A stretch of 45,510 bases of DNA from an uncultured Bacteroidales bacterium. Its GTDB lineage: Bacteria > Bacteroidota > Bacteroidia > Bacteroidales > UBA932. Both the position numbers and the translations under genes were made by a program. Below the pieces are notes generated by a model that was not told the DNA's origin, searched no databases, and worked only from the letters and a program-made list of their open reading frames with translations. Of this stretch, positions 33,956 through 41,893 are shown one piece after another (the stretch's first letter is position 1; each line of letters begins with the position of its first letter). Location: NCBI GenBank assembly GCA_944325765.1, contig CALVBH010000027.1:1-45510 (forward strand), read 5' to 3'.

Positions 33956-36900
33956 ATGAAGAAAATATACCCAATACTGATATTCTGCCTCTCGGCTTTC
34001 ACTCTGCCGCTGCTTAACGGCTGCGTGGAAGAGGTGGAGCTTGTCGAGGAGCTTAATCTTCCGGCCTGCCTGACCCCGAGCAGCACTTCTATGAGCGTGG
34101 ACAGGACTACGGGAAACAAGGTTACCTACACTTGGGCGAACGCCAAGGGTGCCACCCAGTATGTGGTCGAGATTTATGAAGGAGCGGAAGAAGATGTTCC
34201 TGAGACAGTGTTCGAGTCCGATCCTGTGCATACGGATATTATCCCTGCCTCAGGCAGCGGCTCCACTACTTCCAGGACTTACGATCTGTCTGCCGACAAA
34301 TTCTATTTCGCCCGCGTAAAGGCGCAGGGGATGGAAGCCGACGGAGTCACCAAAGCCATAGAGGATTCCCATTGGGCTACTTTCCCTTATCCGGCAGCGA
34401 CCTATATCGTAAAGCCTGACGTACACAATATTACAGTCACGAACAGGACAGCCACTACAGTGACGCTGACCTGGGAGATGCCTGAACGTGATACTGAAGT
34501 GAACCAGGTACGCGTATCTCCAAATCCTACCGATGACGGAAAGGATTACGGCACTTATGAGCTTGGTGAGACAGTTGTGACTGCAGGCGGTACCGTAGAG
34601 TTTACAGTGGGTACCGTGGAAGAGCCGCTCGATCCTTCTACCCAGTACACTTTCGCCGTACATTACGGCAGTGCGAACAGGGGTGAAGTCGTGGCCTGGA
34701 CACGTCCTGACTGGTCCCAGGCTGTAAGCGCTCCTGATGTAGCTACCCTGAAGCAGCTGGTAGAGGAAGCCGCAGCCATCCCTGCCAACCCTGACGAGGC
34801 ATCGGATCCGAAGCAGATCAGACTGACCAATCTCACTGACCCTTACAGCATAGAAACCTTGAACGTGTATGGCTCCGTAGTCATCTTCGGTGAAGAAAAG
34901 GACGGCAAGGTGCCGGTGGTGGACGGCCAGTTCAGGCTGAAACCGGCCACTGCGGACAAAGTCGGATGTACTTCATTCAGGCTCGAAGCTCTCGAACTCA
35001 CGGCTCTTACTTCAAGCCTTAACTGCATAGACCTGACAGGTCCTGACGATGGTACTGCATATACTGCGGAGACTCCTGTGGAGATAGAAGTAGTGAACTG
35101 CAACATCACCAATTACAACAAGTGCGCCATCTATGCTTCCAATGCGCCGGTATGGTTCAGCTCCATACTTTTCGACGGCTGTACTTTCGATGGCTGCAGG
35201 ACGAATCATATCTTCGATTTCAGGAACAATGCTAAAAACTGCAATATAGAGAAGTTCACTATCAGAAATTCGACTTTCTCGAATCTTCCGGACAGGGGTC
35301 TGGTCAGATATGACAAGATGGATGAAACGGGTGCTATAGGTGAACTCACTTTCGAGCACAATACTCTTTACAAGGTGGGAGGCGTGGAGCCTTCTGACGG
35401 CAACGCCGGAGTCTTCCATATCCAGGGCAAAGTCGGAAGATTCAGCGTGACGGAGAACGTCTTTATGTCCATCGATATACCGTTGGTTTCCGGCAAATCC
35501 TCGGCTGTTCCTGCGGTTTCGAAGAACTTCTACTACAAGATAGGCGAGACTGCCTGGGCACCGGAAGGTGAAGAAGAAAACATAGTGAATGAAAAGGGTG
35601 AAGGTAAGTTGACCCAGAGCGCGGCCATTGCAGGCGGCGGAGCCGTCCTGAACTCGGACCCTTGCGAGAATGCCGAGAGGGGACTCTTCAACATCAAGCC
35701 TGAGAACGCCATCATCCTCGACGCTAAGGCAGGTGACCCGAGATGGCTCATCGAGTATGTGCCTGAAGAAGTGCCTGACCTTACGCCTGTGGCGTATGAA
35801 ACCACTTGGGATCTTACCGATGTGGAGACCTTCTACGACGAGATAGATGCCAGCACCGTACGCGGAAACATCGAATTCTTCGTCGAGGACAGCCCTATAA
35901 AGGTTTCCGATGCCGGTATGGAATTCACTGCTGAGGCTACACTCCAGTCAGGTGTGCCTGTGGACTGCGGTATCGCCTTCTTAGTGAACGGTGCAGGCTC
36001 AGTGGTGATTTCTACCGAAGCCTCCCGCTCCGGCACTGACAACGACCATATTTCAGTGGCTGTCGGTGCTCCTGACAAGATCTCGGCCGAAGTTGTCGGC
36101 GCCGTCCCTGTCGGAGCGAATCCTGCCCGGGTGGCATTGCCGGACATAGAAGGTGAAACCCTGGTCTATATCTACGCCTGCGGCCCTATAGTCATGAGCG
36201 GTCTCAGCTGGACGGAAGAGATATCCGCTTCAGGTCCTACCGTTCTCGATACGCCTGCGAATGTGGCTCTTACAGCCGCAGAAGCCTCTGAAGGTATAGT
36301 AACCCTCAGCTGGGATGCCGTGGACAATGCCGCTTCCTACACCGTGACGATAACAGGTCCATCAACATCCGATGTTGCCGTTCATGACGGAATCACTGTC
36401 ACTTCTTACGAACTTCCGCTTACTGAAATGACAACAGGTGTCTACACTCTGACAGTTCAGGCCATAGCTGGTGATGCTTTAAAAGAGAACTCGGAAGTCT
36501 CTGCTCCTGTCACATTCGAAAAGACCGAGTCTTGGACAACCGTTTCCTCCGCCATTCCGACCACTTGGGGCAATGCTGACTTCCAGTATCTCTATGAAAC
36601 CCGTGCAGGCAGCGATAAGAATACTGAAGTGACGGCAGACTTCGTTTACAACAATCTGAACTACCTGATGGGTGGAGGAAAGTGCAAGTTCGGCGAAGAT
36701 ACCAATGCTTCGGATGTGAAGTCATACCGTTATCAGTTCGGTGGCACCGGAAGTGTCACAAAACAGGCTCTCCAGTTCAAGGTCGCCGGAAACGGAACTC
36801 TTGCAGTAGAGGCTGCATCCTCAAGTGCGGAAGTGAGATATGTCTGTGTTTCTGTAGGCGATAACCAGATTATCGTGAAAGGAGATAGCAAGACTGAAGA

Positions 36901-37588
36901 CGACACTAATGATGATGATAATATCTGGGGCTGCCTCAAAGACAAGTCTGCCAAAGTGTTCACGACAGAAGTGACAGAAATTACAGGTGAAACCGTGATT
37001 TCCATCTATAGTGGCGGTAGCGGCATCAATATCTTCTCCGTCACCTGGACACCTGAAGGGTACGACAAGGATGCTGTGATAGTCGATGACGGCACTTCCG
37101 TAGGTCAGTTTATGGCTGATTTCTCCGTTGAGGCGGATTATCCGAGCGGTAAGTATGAAGAGGATAAGGTAGACAAGAACAAGGTTCACTATGTCGGAGC
37201 TACTGGAAAGGCCATAAATTATGACCCGTCCGGCAAACGAATCAAATTCAACGGTTATCCCGATTTCGACGAGAACGGTCTGCCGGAATTCAGATGTGCA
37301 TACTTCAATATTTCCGGCCCGGGAACGGTTTATTTCCTCATACGTTCCGGAAGTAACGATGATACGGGAAGAAATGCGACTGTGACCTTGAAGAAGATTA
37401 TAAACGGGCAGGTGGTGACCAAGGACCTGTATTCCGATTTCGCCAAGACCGCGGATCAGGATCCTATACAGATTCAGGTGACCAAGGAGGATCTTGAAGG
37501 TACTGTGGTTCCGGCTACTCTGTATTTCTACAGTAAGGACAATACCGTGAACCTGTATGACCTCGGCTTCACACCTGCCACTGAATAA
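33956..37588 (+). CDS. Very large multidomain surface lipoprotein, putative pectin-binding (SGBP-like)
   Basis: The 1210-residue protein has a signal ending LLNGC (Cys23), followed by the acidic VEEVELVEE. Two fibronectin-III-like domains (about 35-145 and 150-250) lead into a parallel beta-helix-like region (about 260-600) with short repeats such as NITNYNKCAIYAS and FTIRNSTFSNLPDRGLV, of the DUF4957/DUF5123 kind seen in pectin loci. Further beta-sandwich modules follow: about 610-750, another FN3 at about 765-850, and two C-terminal segments at about 860-1035 and 1045-1210. No catalytic motif was recognised. By position it is the surface glycan-binding protein of the SusCD system; the beta-helix, a fold shared with pectinases, could be a non-catalytic or cryptic lyase module. 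Confidence 0.8.
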   Translation: MKKIYPILIFCLSAFTLPLLNGCVEEVELVEELNLPACLTPSSTSMSVDRTTGNKVTYTWANAKGATQYVVEIYEGAEEDVPETVFESDPVHTDIIPASGSGSTTSRTYDLSADKFYFARVKAQGMEADGVTKAIEDSHWATFPYPAATYIVKPDVHNITVTNRTATTVTLTWEMPERDTEVNQVRVSPNPTDDGKDYGTYELGETVVTAGGTVEFTVGTVEEPLDPSTQYTFAVHYGSANRGEVVAWTRPDWSQAVSAPDVATLKQLVEEAAAIPANPDEASDPKQIRLTNLTDPYSIETLNVYGSVVIFGEEKDGKVPVVDGQFRLKPATADKVGCTSFRLEALELTALTSSLNCIDLTGPDDGTAYTAETPVEIEVVNCNITNYNKCAIYASNAPVWFSSILFDGCTFDGCRTNHIFDFRNNAKNCNIEKFTIRNSTFSNLPDRGLVRYDKMDETGAIGELTFEHNTLYKVGGVEPSDGNAGVFHIQGKVGRFSVTENVFMSIDIPLVSGKSSAVPAVSKNFYYKIGETAWAPEGEEENIVNEKGEGKLTQSAAIAGGGAVLNSDPCENAERGLFNIKPENAIILDAKAGDPRWLIEYVPEEVPDLTPVAYETTWDLTDVETFYDEIDASTVRGNIEFFVEDSPIKVSDAGMEFTAEATLQSGVPVDCGIAFLVNGAGSVVISTEASRSGTDNDHISVAVGAPDKISAEVVGAVPVGANPARVALPDIEGETLVYIYACGPIVMSGLSWTEEISASGPTVLDTPANVALTAAEASEGIVTLSWDAVDNAASYTVTITGPSTSDVAVHDGITVTSYELPLTEMTTGVYTLTVQAIAGDALKENSEVSAPVTFEKTESWTTVSSAIPTTWGNADFQYLYETRAGSDKNTEVTADFVYNNLNYLMGGGKCKFGEDTNASDVKSYRYQFGGTGSVTKQALQFKVAGNGTLAVEAASSSAEVRYVCVSVGDNQIIVKGDSKTEDDTNDDDNIWGCLKDKSAKVFTTEVTEITGETVISIYSGGSGINIFSVTWTPEGYDKDAVIVDDGTSVGQFMADFSVEADYPSGKYEEDKVDKNKVHYVGATGKAINYDPSGKRIKFNGYPDFDENGLPEFRCAYFNISGPGTVYFLIRSGSNDDTGRNATVTLKKIINGQVVTKDLYSDFAKTADQDPIQIQVTKEDLEGTVVPATLYFYSKDNTVNLYDLGFTPATE

Positions 37589-37590
37589 CC

Positions 37591-37653
37591 TGTCATTCCG
37601 CAGCGCCCTTGTGCCATCCAGAGCGAAGACAGGGGATCTGACTCACAGGACAC
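37591..37653. repeat. REP-like intergenic element, copy 2 (diverged)
   Basis: Starting at TGTCATTCCG, it contains GTGCCATCCAGAGCGAAGAC and GGGGATCTG, matching the left arm of the element at 28555 with several changes. It sits between the large lipoprotein's stop and its terminator. Confidence 0.45.
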
Positions 37654-37660
37654 CATATAA

Positions 37661-37691
37661 AGAACCGGCGATTCCCCGCCGGTTCTTTTTT
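37661..37691 (+). terminator. Strong rho-independent terminator of the pectin locus
   Basis: AGAACCGGCG (37661-37670) and CGCCGGTTCT (37677-37686) form a perfect 10-bp stem with a 6-base loop, followed by six T. It marks the end of susC-susD-SGBP transcription. Confidence 0.92.
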
Positions 37692-37784
37692 GTTTCAGCC
37701 TCTGTGCGGCGCCAGGTCTTACCGAGGCTGCTGTCGGGGCATTATTGCGTTTTGGAAAATTATCTTACGATTTGTCAGCAGAAA

Positions 37785-37802
37785 TATTGCTTTAAAGCAA
37801 TA
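37785..37802. promoter_or_regulatory. 18-bp perfect palindrome, probable operator
   Basis: TATTGCTTTAAAGCAATA is a perfect palindrome that ends 7 bases before the -7-like TACCTTTG (37810-37817) and covers the expected -33 position. Binding here would block or replace -33 contact. It stands at the head of the stretch between 37692 and 38136 that has no convincing protein gene. Confidence 0.55.
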
Positions 37803-37809
37803 AAAGTTA

Positions 37810-37817
37810 TACCTTTG
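37810..37817 (+). promoter_or_regulatory. Candidate -7 element of an independent transcript
   Basis: TACCTTTG fits TAnnTTTG. A TTG at 37787-37789, 20 bases upstream and inside the palindrome, may serve as -33. It lies downstream of the pectin-locus terminator, so anything transcribed from here is a separate unit. Confidence 0.5.
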
Positions 37818-37884
37818 TTAATATCAGAAACTTATAAACTTAAGTTATGAAAAACAGATAAGCCGCTTCGCTGCATCCAACAGG

Positions 37885-37974
37885 ATGAAACACTATCGCT
37901 TTAGTCTATATGTTCCGGTATCAGTTATATTTTTAAACCTTACGTCAAGGCTTTGTAAAGAGTTGAATGCATAG
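37885..37974 (+). CDS. Possible 29-residue small protein within the putative RNA unit
   Basis: The frame starts ATG AAA CAC and encodes MKHYRFSLYVPVSVIFLNLT followed by a basic tail. The middle is hydrophobic (SLYVPVSVIFLNL), so it could be a short membrane peptide. The AGG before the ATG is too close to be a normal ribosome site. It is listed as an alternative explanation of the transcript, not as a confident gene. Confidence 0.15.
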   Translation: MKHYRFSLYVPVSVIFLNLTSRLCKELNA

Positions 37975-38063
37975 AGTTTAGTGAAATATGGCGGCTGTCC
38001 GTGAAGCCGCGGATCCTGATACCGTTACCGATTTTCATTTATAACAGTCGTGCAGTGAAGCGC

Positions 38064-38111
38064 AAGAGGATGTGACAAAATGAAACCTTGTCACATCCTC
38101 TTTACTTTTTT
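38064..38111 (+). terminator. Strong terminator of the 37.8-38.1 kb transcript
   Basis: AAGAGGATGTGACAA (38064-38078) and TTGTCACATCCTCTT (38088-38102) form a perfect 15-bp stem with a 9-base loop, followed on the + strand by TAC and six T (38106-38111). The minus-strand flank is not T-rich, so it mainly serves + strand transcription. It therefore implies a + strand transcript ending here, although no annotated gene precedes it. Confidence 0.85.
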
Positions 38112-38136
38112 CTGTATTTACGTTATCGGAAACGCG

Positions 38137-38772
38137 TTACTCCTTTTCGCGGCAGCATCCGTCTCCGTGTCCTTCACCGTGGCAGCATCCGTCTCCGTGA
38201 CCCTCGCCATGGCAATGTCCGTCTCCGTGTCCTTCTCCATGGCAGCATCCGTCTCCATGCCCTTCACCGTGGCAGTGGCACTGACGTGCAGCGTGCTCCC
38301 CGTGCAGTCCGTCCTTCAGTTCCGTAGCGGTAGCCTCGCGCACGGATACGACCTCCCCGGAGAAATTGAGGGTCTTGCCCGCCATAGGGGAATTCAGGTC
38401 CATTTTCACGAATTTTTCGGCCACTTCGATGACCTTGCCGGGCACGATGCCGCCGCGGCTGTTCATCATAGGGATGGTGGCCCCGGGCACCAGCAGATCC
38501 TTGCGAATCTCGCCGTTCACCTCGAATGCTTCCAAAGGCAGGTCGATGATACGGTCCGGATCCACTTCGCCGTAGCCCTCCGCCGGGGTCAGCGTAAACT
38601 TGAATCTTCCTCCCGGCTCAAGCCCTTCAACATTCTGCTCGAATTTTTCGAGCAATGAACCTGTACCGTGGATGTAATCCAGCGGTTTTTCCTTGGTGGT
38701 CCTGTCTACGATTTCCCCGTCTACTTCGAGTTCGTAGCATAGCTCCACGACTGTGTTCTTTCCTACTTTCAT
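38137..38772 (-). CDS. SlyD-like FKBP peptidyl-prolyl isomerase with His/Cys repeat tail
   Basis: The 211-residue protein reads MKVGKNTVVELCYELEVDGE, then the FKBP half (GTGSLLEKFEQNVEGLEPGG...AEGYGEVDPDRI) and the inserted chaperone flap (residues about 70-130), as in SlyD. Residues 157-207 are a metal-binding-type tail of four 10-residue units, CHGEGHGDGC or close variants, denser and more regular than the E. coli SlyD tail. It would act as prolyl isomerase, chaperone and possibly nickel, zinc or copper store. The start at 38772 is preferred over 38850, which adds 26 low-complexity residues not expected in the family. Confidence 0.9.
   Translation of the reverse strand: MKVGKNTVVELCYELEVDGEIVDRTTKEKPLDYIHGTGSLLEKFEQNVEGLEPGGRFKFTLTPAEGYGEVDPDRIIDLPLEAFEVNGEIRKDLLVPGATIPMMNSRGGIVPGKVIEVAEKFVKMDLNSPMAGKTLNFSGEVVSVREATATELKDGLHGEHAARQCHCHGEGHGDGCCHGEGHGDGHCHGEGHGDGCCHGEGHGDGCCREKE
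38151..38270 (-). repeat. Four tandem 30-bp units encoding the metal-binding tail
   Basis: Units begin at 38151, 38181, 38211 and 38241, each opening GGCA on the + strand and diverged by a few bases. On the minus strand they encode C-H-G-E-G-H-G-D-G-[C/H]. Such in-frame arrays can gain or lose units, changing the number of metal ligands. Confidence 0.9.
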
Positions 38773-38846
38773 ATCTTTTCCGTTTTTGTTGTTACCTTGT
38801 TTTGTCGTTATGCTGTTTTGCCGTTTTGTCGTTACATTTATTTTTT

Positions 38847-38902
38847 TCATTCCAAGCAGATCCCTCGACTCCGGGCTTCGCCCTCCGCCCGGAATGACAC
38901 CA
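38847..38902 (-). repeat. REP-like palindromic element, copy 3 (inverted)
   Basis: On the minus strand it opens GGTGTCATTCCGGGCG and contains AGTCGAGGGATCTG, then TGGAATGA, so the ends are inverted copies (TCATTCCA / GGAATGA). The AGTCGAGGGATCTG core is identical to the element at 28555. It lies in the 233-base gap upstream of the FKBP gene; apart from direct TAACGACAAAAC repeats just before that gene, nothing else was seen there. Confidence 0.6.
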
Positions 38903-39005
38903 GGGATGCCGCCTCATCCTGAGTGCAGTCAAGACGACAAAGGTATAACAAATATCCGCACGAATCAAAACCCACCCCTCAAAACTACGCTGAAACCGCG
39001 CCGAA

Positions 39006-40403
39006 CTACCCGCTGAAATCCACCCCAGAGAACGCGACACTCGGAATCTGCCACCTCGTGCAGTCCCTGGCATCATCTCCCGCGTACAGCAGATTACCCC
39101 AAAGACCGACCATATTCCCCGTTATGACCATTTCCCGCACGGGATGGAGAATTTTCCCGTTTTCAAAGACAAAACCTTCGATTCCGTATGAAAAATCCCC
39201 GGTAACGGGATTGCAGTTCCCGCCGTTGAAGCCTGTAACATAAATTCCCGAGCCGAAGAGTCTAATCATCTCATCCGCTCCGAATCGTGCGCCATCCCCG
39301 CAGCCTCCGTGACACTCCTTCAGGCGGGCATCTTTCCCGAAAGGCAGCAGTACCGGTCTTGAAACCCCCTCGACAGTAGGCTCTATACCCATTTTGAGGG
39401 CCATGTATGTGTTCGTAAAGTATGTCCTGACTTCTCCGCAGCGGATGATGTCCATATCTTTCGTAGCCACACCTTCGCTGTCGAACAGCCTTGCTCCGGG
39501 CTTCCCGAAACTTCTTGCCCGGTCGGTGACAGTAAGTCCGTCGCTGAATATCTTCCGGCCGAGCGAGCCCGCCAGAAACGAACTTTCCTGCTGGATGGCA
39601 GACGAATTCAGGGCGGAGAACAGGGGAGAGACCAGACGGGAACTTACTGTCCGGTCCACGACCATATTGTACCGGCCGCTGCCGGTTTGGACTGGATTTA
39701 TCTGCCTGCAGGCATTGGCGTAAGCCTTCTCAGAACATTTTCCTGTGGCGAGTCCGGCGAGGAAAGGCGAGGAATCCCACCAGTAGCCGGAGTATTTCTT
39801 CCCGTCAGCCGTCTCGACGGTAATCTCCGAACACAGGGCAAAGGATGTTTCCGTGTGACGTCCCCGGAATCCGGAAGAATCGGCGGTGAAGCAATCATCG
39901 ACGGAGTCCGAGTATTCGCATTCTTCCGAAACGAGTCTGACGCCATCCCTGATTCCTGTGTTCCCGAAAATACATTCTTTTTCCGCGATCCCCAGTCTTT
40001 CTTCCGCCGTCAGTTTGCCGTATGTTTCATCATAAAGTCCGAGTTCCCTGCCGGTAACCGCGCCTTTTTCCGTCCTTTCCGGCTCGGGAAGCTTTCTGAA
40101 CGGGTCTTCCGAGAGCATCCTTACCGACTCTACGGCCTGCTCGGTGAATTCTGCCAGTGAAACCTCGTCCAGCATATTTGTGGAAAACGTCCCGTATCTT
40201 CCGTCTGCGAAGATATAGAGCATTATGGATCTGTCTGCCGAGCGCGTGACTTTTTCCAGTTCACCGTTCAGCAAGTTGTACGAATCGAGCGTGCTTTTGT
40301 TCAGCACGACCCTGACCTGCCCGGCGCCGCATCCGAGTGCGGTATCGATGCACGTCAGGGCGAGTCGCGTCTCTTTCTCTGTGATTATTCCTGGTGTGTC
40401 CAT
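39006..40403 (-). CDS. tldE: Metalloprotease-complex subunit TldE/PmbA
   Basis: The 465-residue cytoplasmic protein is the non-catalytic partner of TldD. PmbA_TldD domains are visible in the central RGRHTETSFALCSEITVETADGK region. The C-terminal GIEPTVEGVSRPVLLPFG and GIYVTGFNGGNCNPVTGDFSYGIEGFVFENGKI segment is diagnostic. It lacks the HExxxH motif, as expected for TldE. In other bacteria the TldD/TldE pair degrades unfolded peptides and matures some peptide antibiotics. It lies 59 bases after tldD in the same direction. Confidence 0.9.
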   Translation of the reverse strand: MDTPGIITEKETRLALTCIDTALGCGAGQVRVVLNKSTLDSYNLLNGELEKVTRSADRSIMLYIFADGRYGTFSTNMLDEVSLAEFTEQAVESVRMLSEDPFRKLPEPERTEKGAVTGRELGLYDETYGKLTAEERLGIAEKECIFGNTGIRDGVRLVSEECEYSDSVDDCFTADSSGFRGRHTETSFALCSEITVETADGKKYSGYWWDSSPFLAGLATGKCSEKAYANACRQINPVQTGSGRYNMVVDRTVSSRLVSPLFSALNSSAIQQESSFLAGSLGRKIFSDGLTVTDRARSFGKPGARLFDSEGVATKDMDIIRCGEVRTYFTNTYMALKMGIEPTVEGVSRPVLLPFGKDARLKECHGGCGDGARFGADEMIRLFGSGIYVTGFNGGNCNPVTGDFSYGIEGFVFENGKILHPVREMVITGNMVGLWGNLLYAGDDARDCTRWQIPSVAFSGVDFSG

Positions 40404-40462
40404 GTCTGAAGTCAGTCCGATGAAATTTCGTTGTCCGGCATTATGTGTCTGATGATTATGGG

Positions 40463-41893
40463 TTATTCGCCTCCGACAGTAAGTTCACGGACCAGGACAG
40501 TAGGAATTCCGCAGGATACCGGAATACTCTGGTCCTTTCCGCAGGTCCAGGTCCCGTTGTCGATTGTCAGGTCGTTCCCTACGCCTGTTATGTCCGCCAG
40601 GGCTTTTGGCCCGTTGCCTATGATGTTGATGTCTTTTACAGGGGCGGTCAGTCTGCCGTTTTCTATCAGAAAGCCGCTCTTGACGTAGAAGGTGAAATCC
40701 CCTTCGCCGATTTTTACCTGTCCGTTCGAGAATTCATCCACGTAGATTCCTTTCCCGACAGATGAAATCAGGTCCTCTTTCGTGGCGGAGCCGTTCTCCA
40801 TATAGGTGGCTCTCATACGTGGAATCGGAGGGTATCTGAATGATTCCCTCCTGCCGTTCCCTGTCGGCTCCGTACCGTACCGCCGCGCACTTATCCTGTC
40901 GTGCAGGTATGAGTTCAGTATACCGTTCCTGACCATCCAGGTTTTCTGACCTGGGACACCTTCATCATCGTAGTTGCAGGCGCCCCTGTTGTACATCAGT
41001 GTGCCGTCATCGATGATGCTGACGGAAGGGTCGCAGATTCGCTTTCCGGTCATGCCGGCGAATACCGACTGTCCCTTTCTGTTGAAATCCGCTTCGAAAG
41101 AATGCCCCATGGCCTCGTGAAGCAGGATTCCCGATGCGCCTGCGCCCATCACTACAGGCATTTTCCCTCCTTTTGGTCTTATCGCACTGAATCTGGCGTC
41201 TATGCCTGAAACCGCTTCTTCGGCCATTTCTTCGAGCAATGCGTCCGTCAGCATTTCTGTCCCCATCCGGAAGCTCCGCGAGGATGTCTTGTTTTCGTTT
41301 TTCCCGTTTTCTGAGAAAATGACGGAAACGACGATGCTGCCCATAGGTCTGGAATCGCAGACGAGTTCTCCGAAGGAGTTGAACATCATAATCTCGCTTT
41401 CGGACCATGAAAGACGGGCGATGACCTTTACTGTCCGTTTTTCTTTCCGGTATATCAGTTTTTCGAGCTTTTTCAGTATCGGGATGAATTCCGGACCTTG
41501 TGCTTCGCCCCAGCTTTTGATGACGGGATAAAAATCCGGCAGGATACCGTTATCGAGGCGGGAGGGCAGGATGCCGCCGTCTCCGGTTTCAGGACCGGAG
41601 GACCTGGCTATCTGGGCGGCGGCCGCTGCTGCGCCGAGCATATCCTGCATTTCCGTGCTTTCGGAATATGCATAGCCTGTCCTGTCTCCCTTGAGGACCC
41701 GGATTCCGACTCCGTAGTCTATGTGGAAACCTCCGGAAGTCACCTCGTTGTCGCGAAGCAGAAGATCATGGCAGACTGTATGTTCAAAATACAGATCCGA
41801 GTAGTCGCCTCCGTATTTCAGGGCCGTGCCGGCCAGTTTTTCCAGCTGAGGTACCGTGACCCGGAATCTGTCGAGAAAATATGTTTTATTCAT
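40463..41893 (-). CDS. tldD: Metalloprotease TldD
   Basis: The 476-residue zinc peptidase carries the catalytic HEAMGHSFEAD motif (HExxxH) preceded by MGAGASGILL. The TldD-type C-terminus contains GKGIYVDEFSNGQVKIGEGDFTFYVKSGFLIENG. It forms a heterodimeric barrel with TldE that hydrolyses short unfolded peptides. The ATG at 41893 (MNKTYFLDRF) lies inside the last codons of the upstream kinase gene (overlap ATGAATAA), implying coupled translation. A longer frame from 41932 would run further into that gene and is not preferred. Confidence 0.93.
   Translation of the reverse strand: MNKTYFLDRFRVTVPQLEKLAGTALKYGGDYSDLYFEHTVCHDLLLRDNEVTSGGFHIDYGVGIRVLKGDRTGYAYSESTEMQDMLGAAAAAAQIARSSGPETGDGGILPSRLDNGILPDFYPVIKSWGEAQGPEFIPILKKLEKLIYRKEKRTVKVIARLSWSESEIMMFNSFGELVCDSRPMGSIVVSVIFSENGKNENKTSSRSFRMGTEMLTDALLEEMAEEAVSGIDARFSAIRPKGGKMPVVMGAGASGILLHEAMGHSFEADFNRKGQSVFAGMTGKRICDPSVSIIDDGTLMYNRGACNYDDEGVPGQKTWMVRNGILNSYLHDRISARRYGTEPTGNGRRESFRYPPIPRMRATYMENGSATKEDLISSVGKGIYVDEFSNGQVKIGEGDFTFYVKSGFLIENGRLTAPVKDINIIGNGPKALADITGVGNDLTIDNGTWTCGKDQSIPVSCGIPTVLVRELTVGGE

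Larger units (their letters stand above)
37824..38111 (+). ncRNA. Putative structured small RNA (or small-ORF) unit
   Basis: This is the approximate transcript between the promoter-like element at 37810 and the terminator ending at 38111. Only very short frames occur: MKNR at 37847, a 29-codon frame at 37885-37974 and an 18-codon frame at 37988, none with a good ribosome site. Structure is visible: CGGTATCAG (37916-37924) pairs with CTGATACCG (38016-38024), enclosing a hairpin GCGGCT (37991-37996) / AGCCGC (38005-38010). A second AGCCGC at 37861-37866 could pair with the same GCGGCT, giving two exclusive folds. I do not recognise a known RNA family. Confidence that a transcript exists is moderate; its role is unknown. 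Confidence 0.45.

Noticed and set aside
37824-38111. A tRNA, tmRNA, RNase P or SRP RNA in the gene-free stretch.
   Set aside because: No cloverleaf with a T-loop, no tmRNA tag frame and none of the conserved RNase P or SRP motifs could be found; left as an unclassified candidate.
38151-38270. Short regular repeats that might suggest a CRISPR array.
   Set aside because: Units are contiguous 30-bp copies without spacers and stay in frame with the FKBP gene, encoding its metal-binding tail. No cas genes are present.
38773-38850. A 26-residue extension of the FKBP protein.
   Set aside because: The extension is low-complexity and encoded by short direct repeats; homologues start at MKVGKN.
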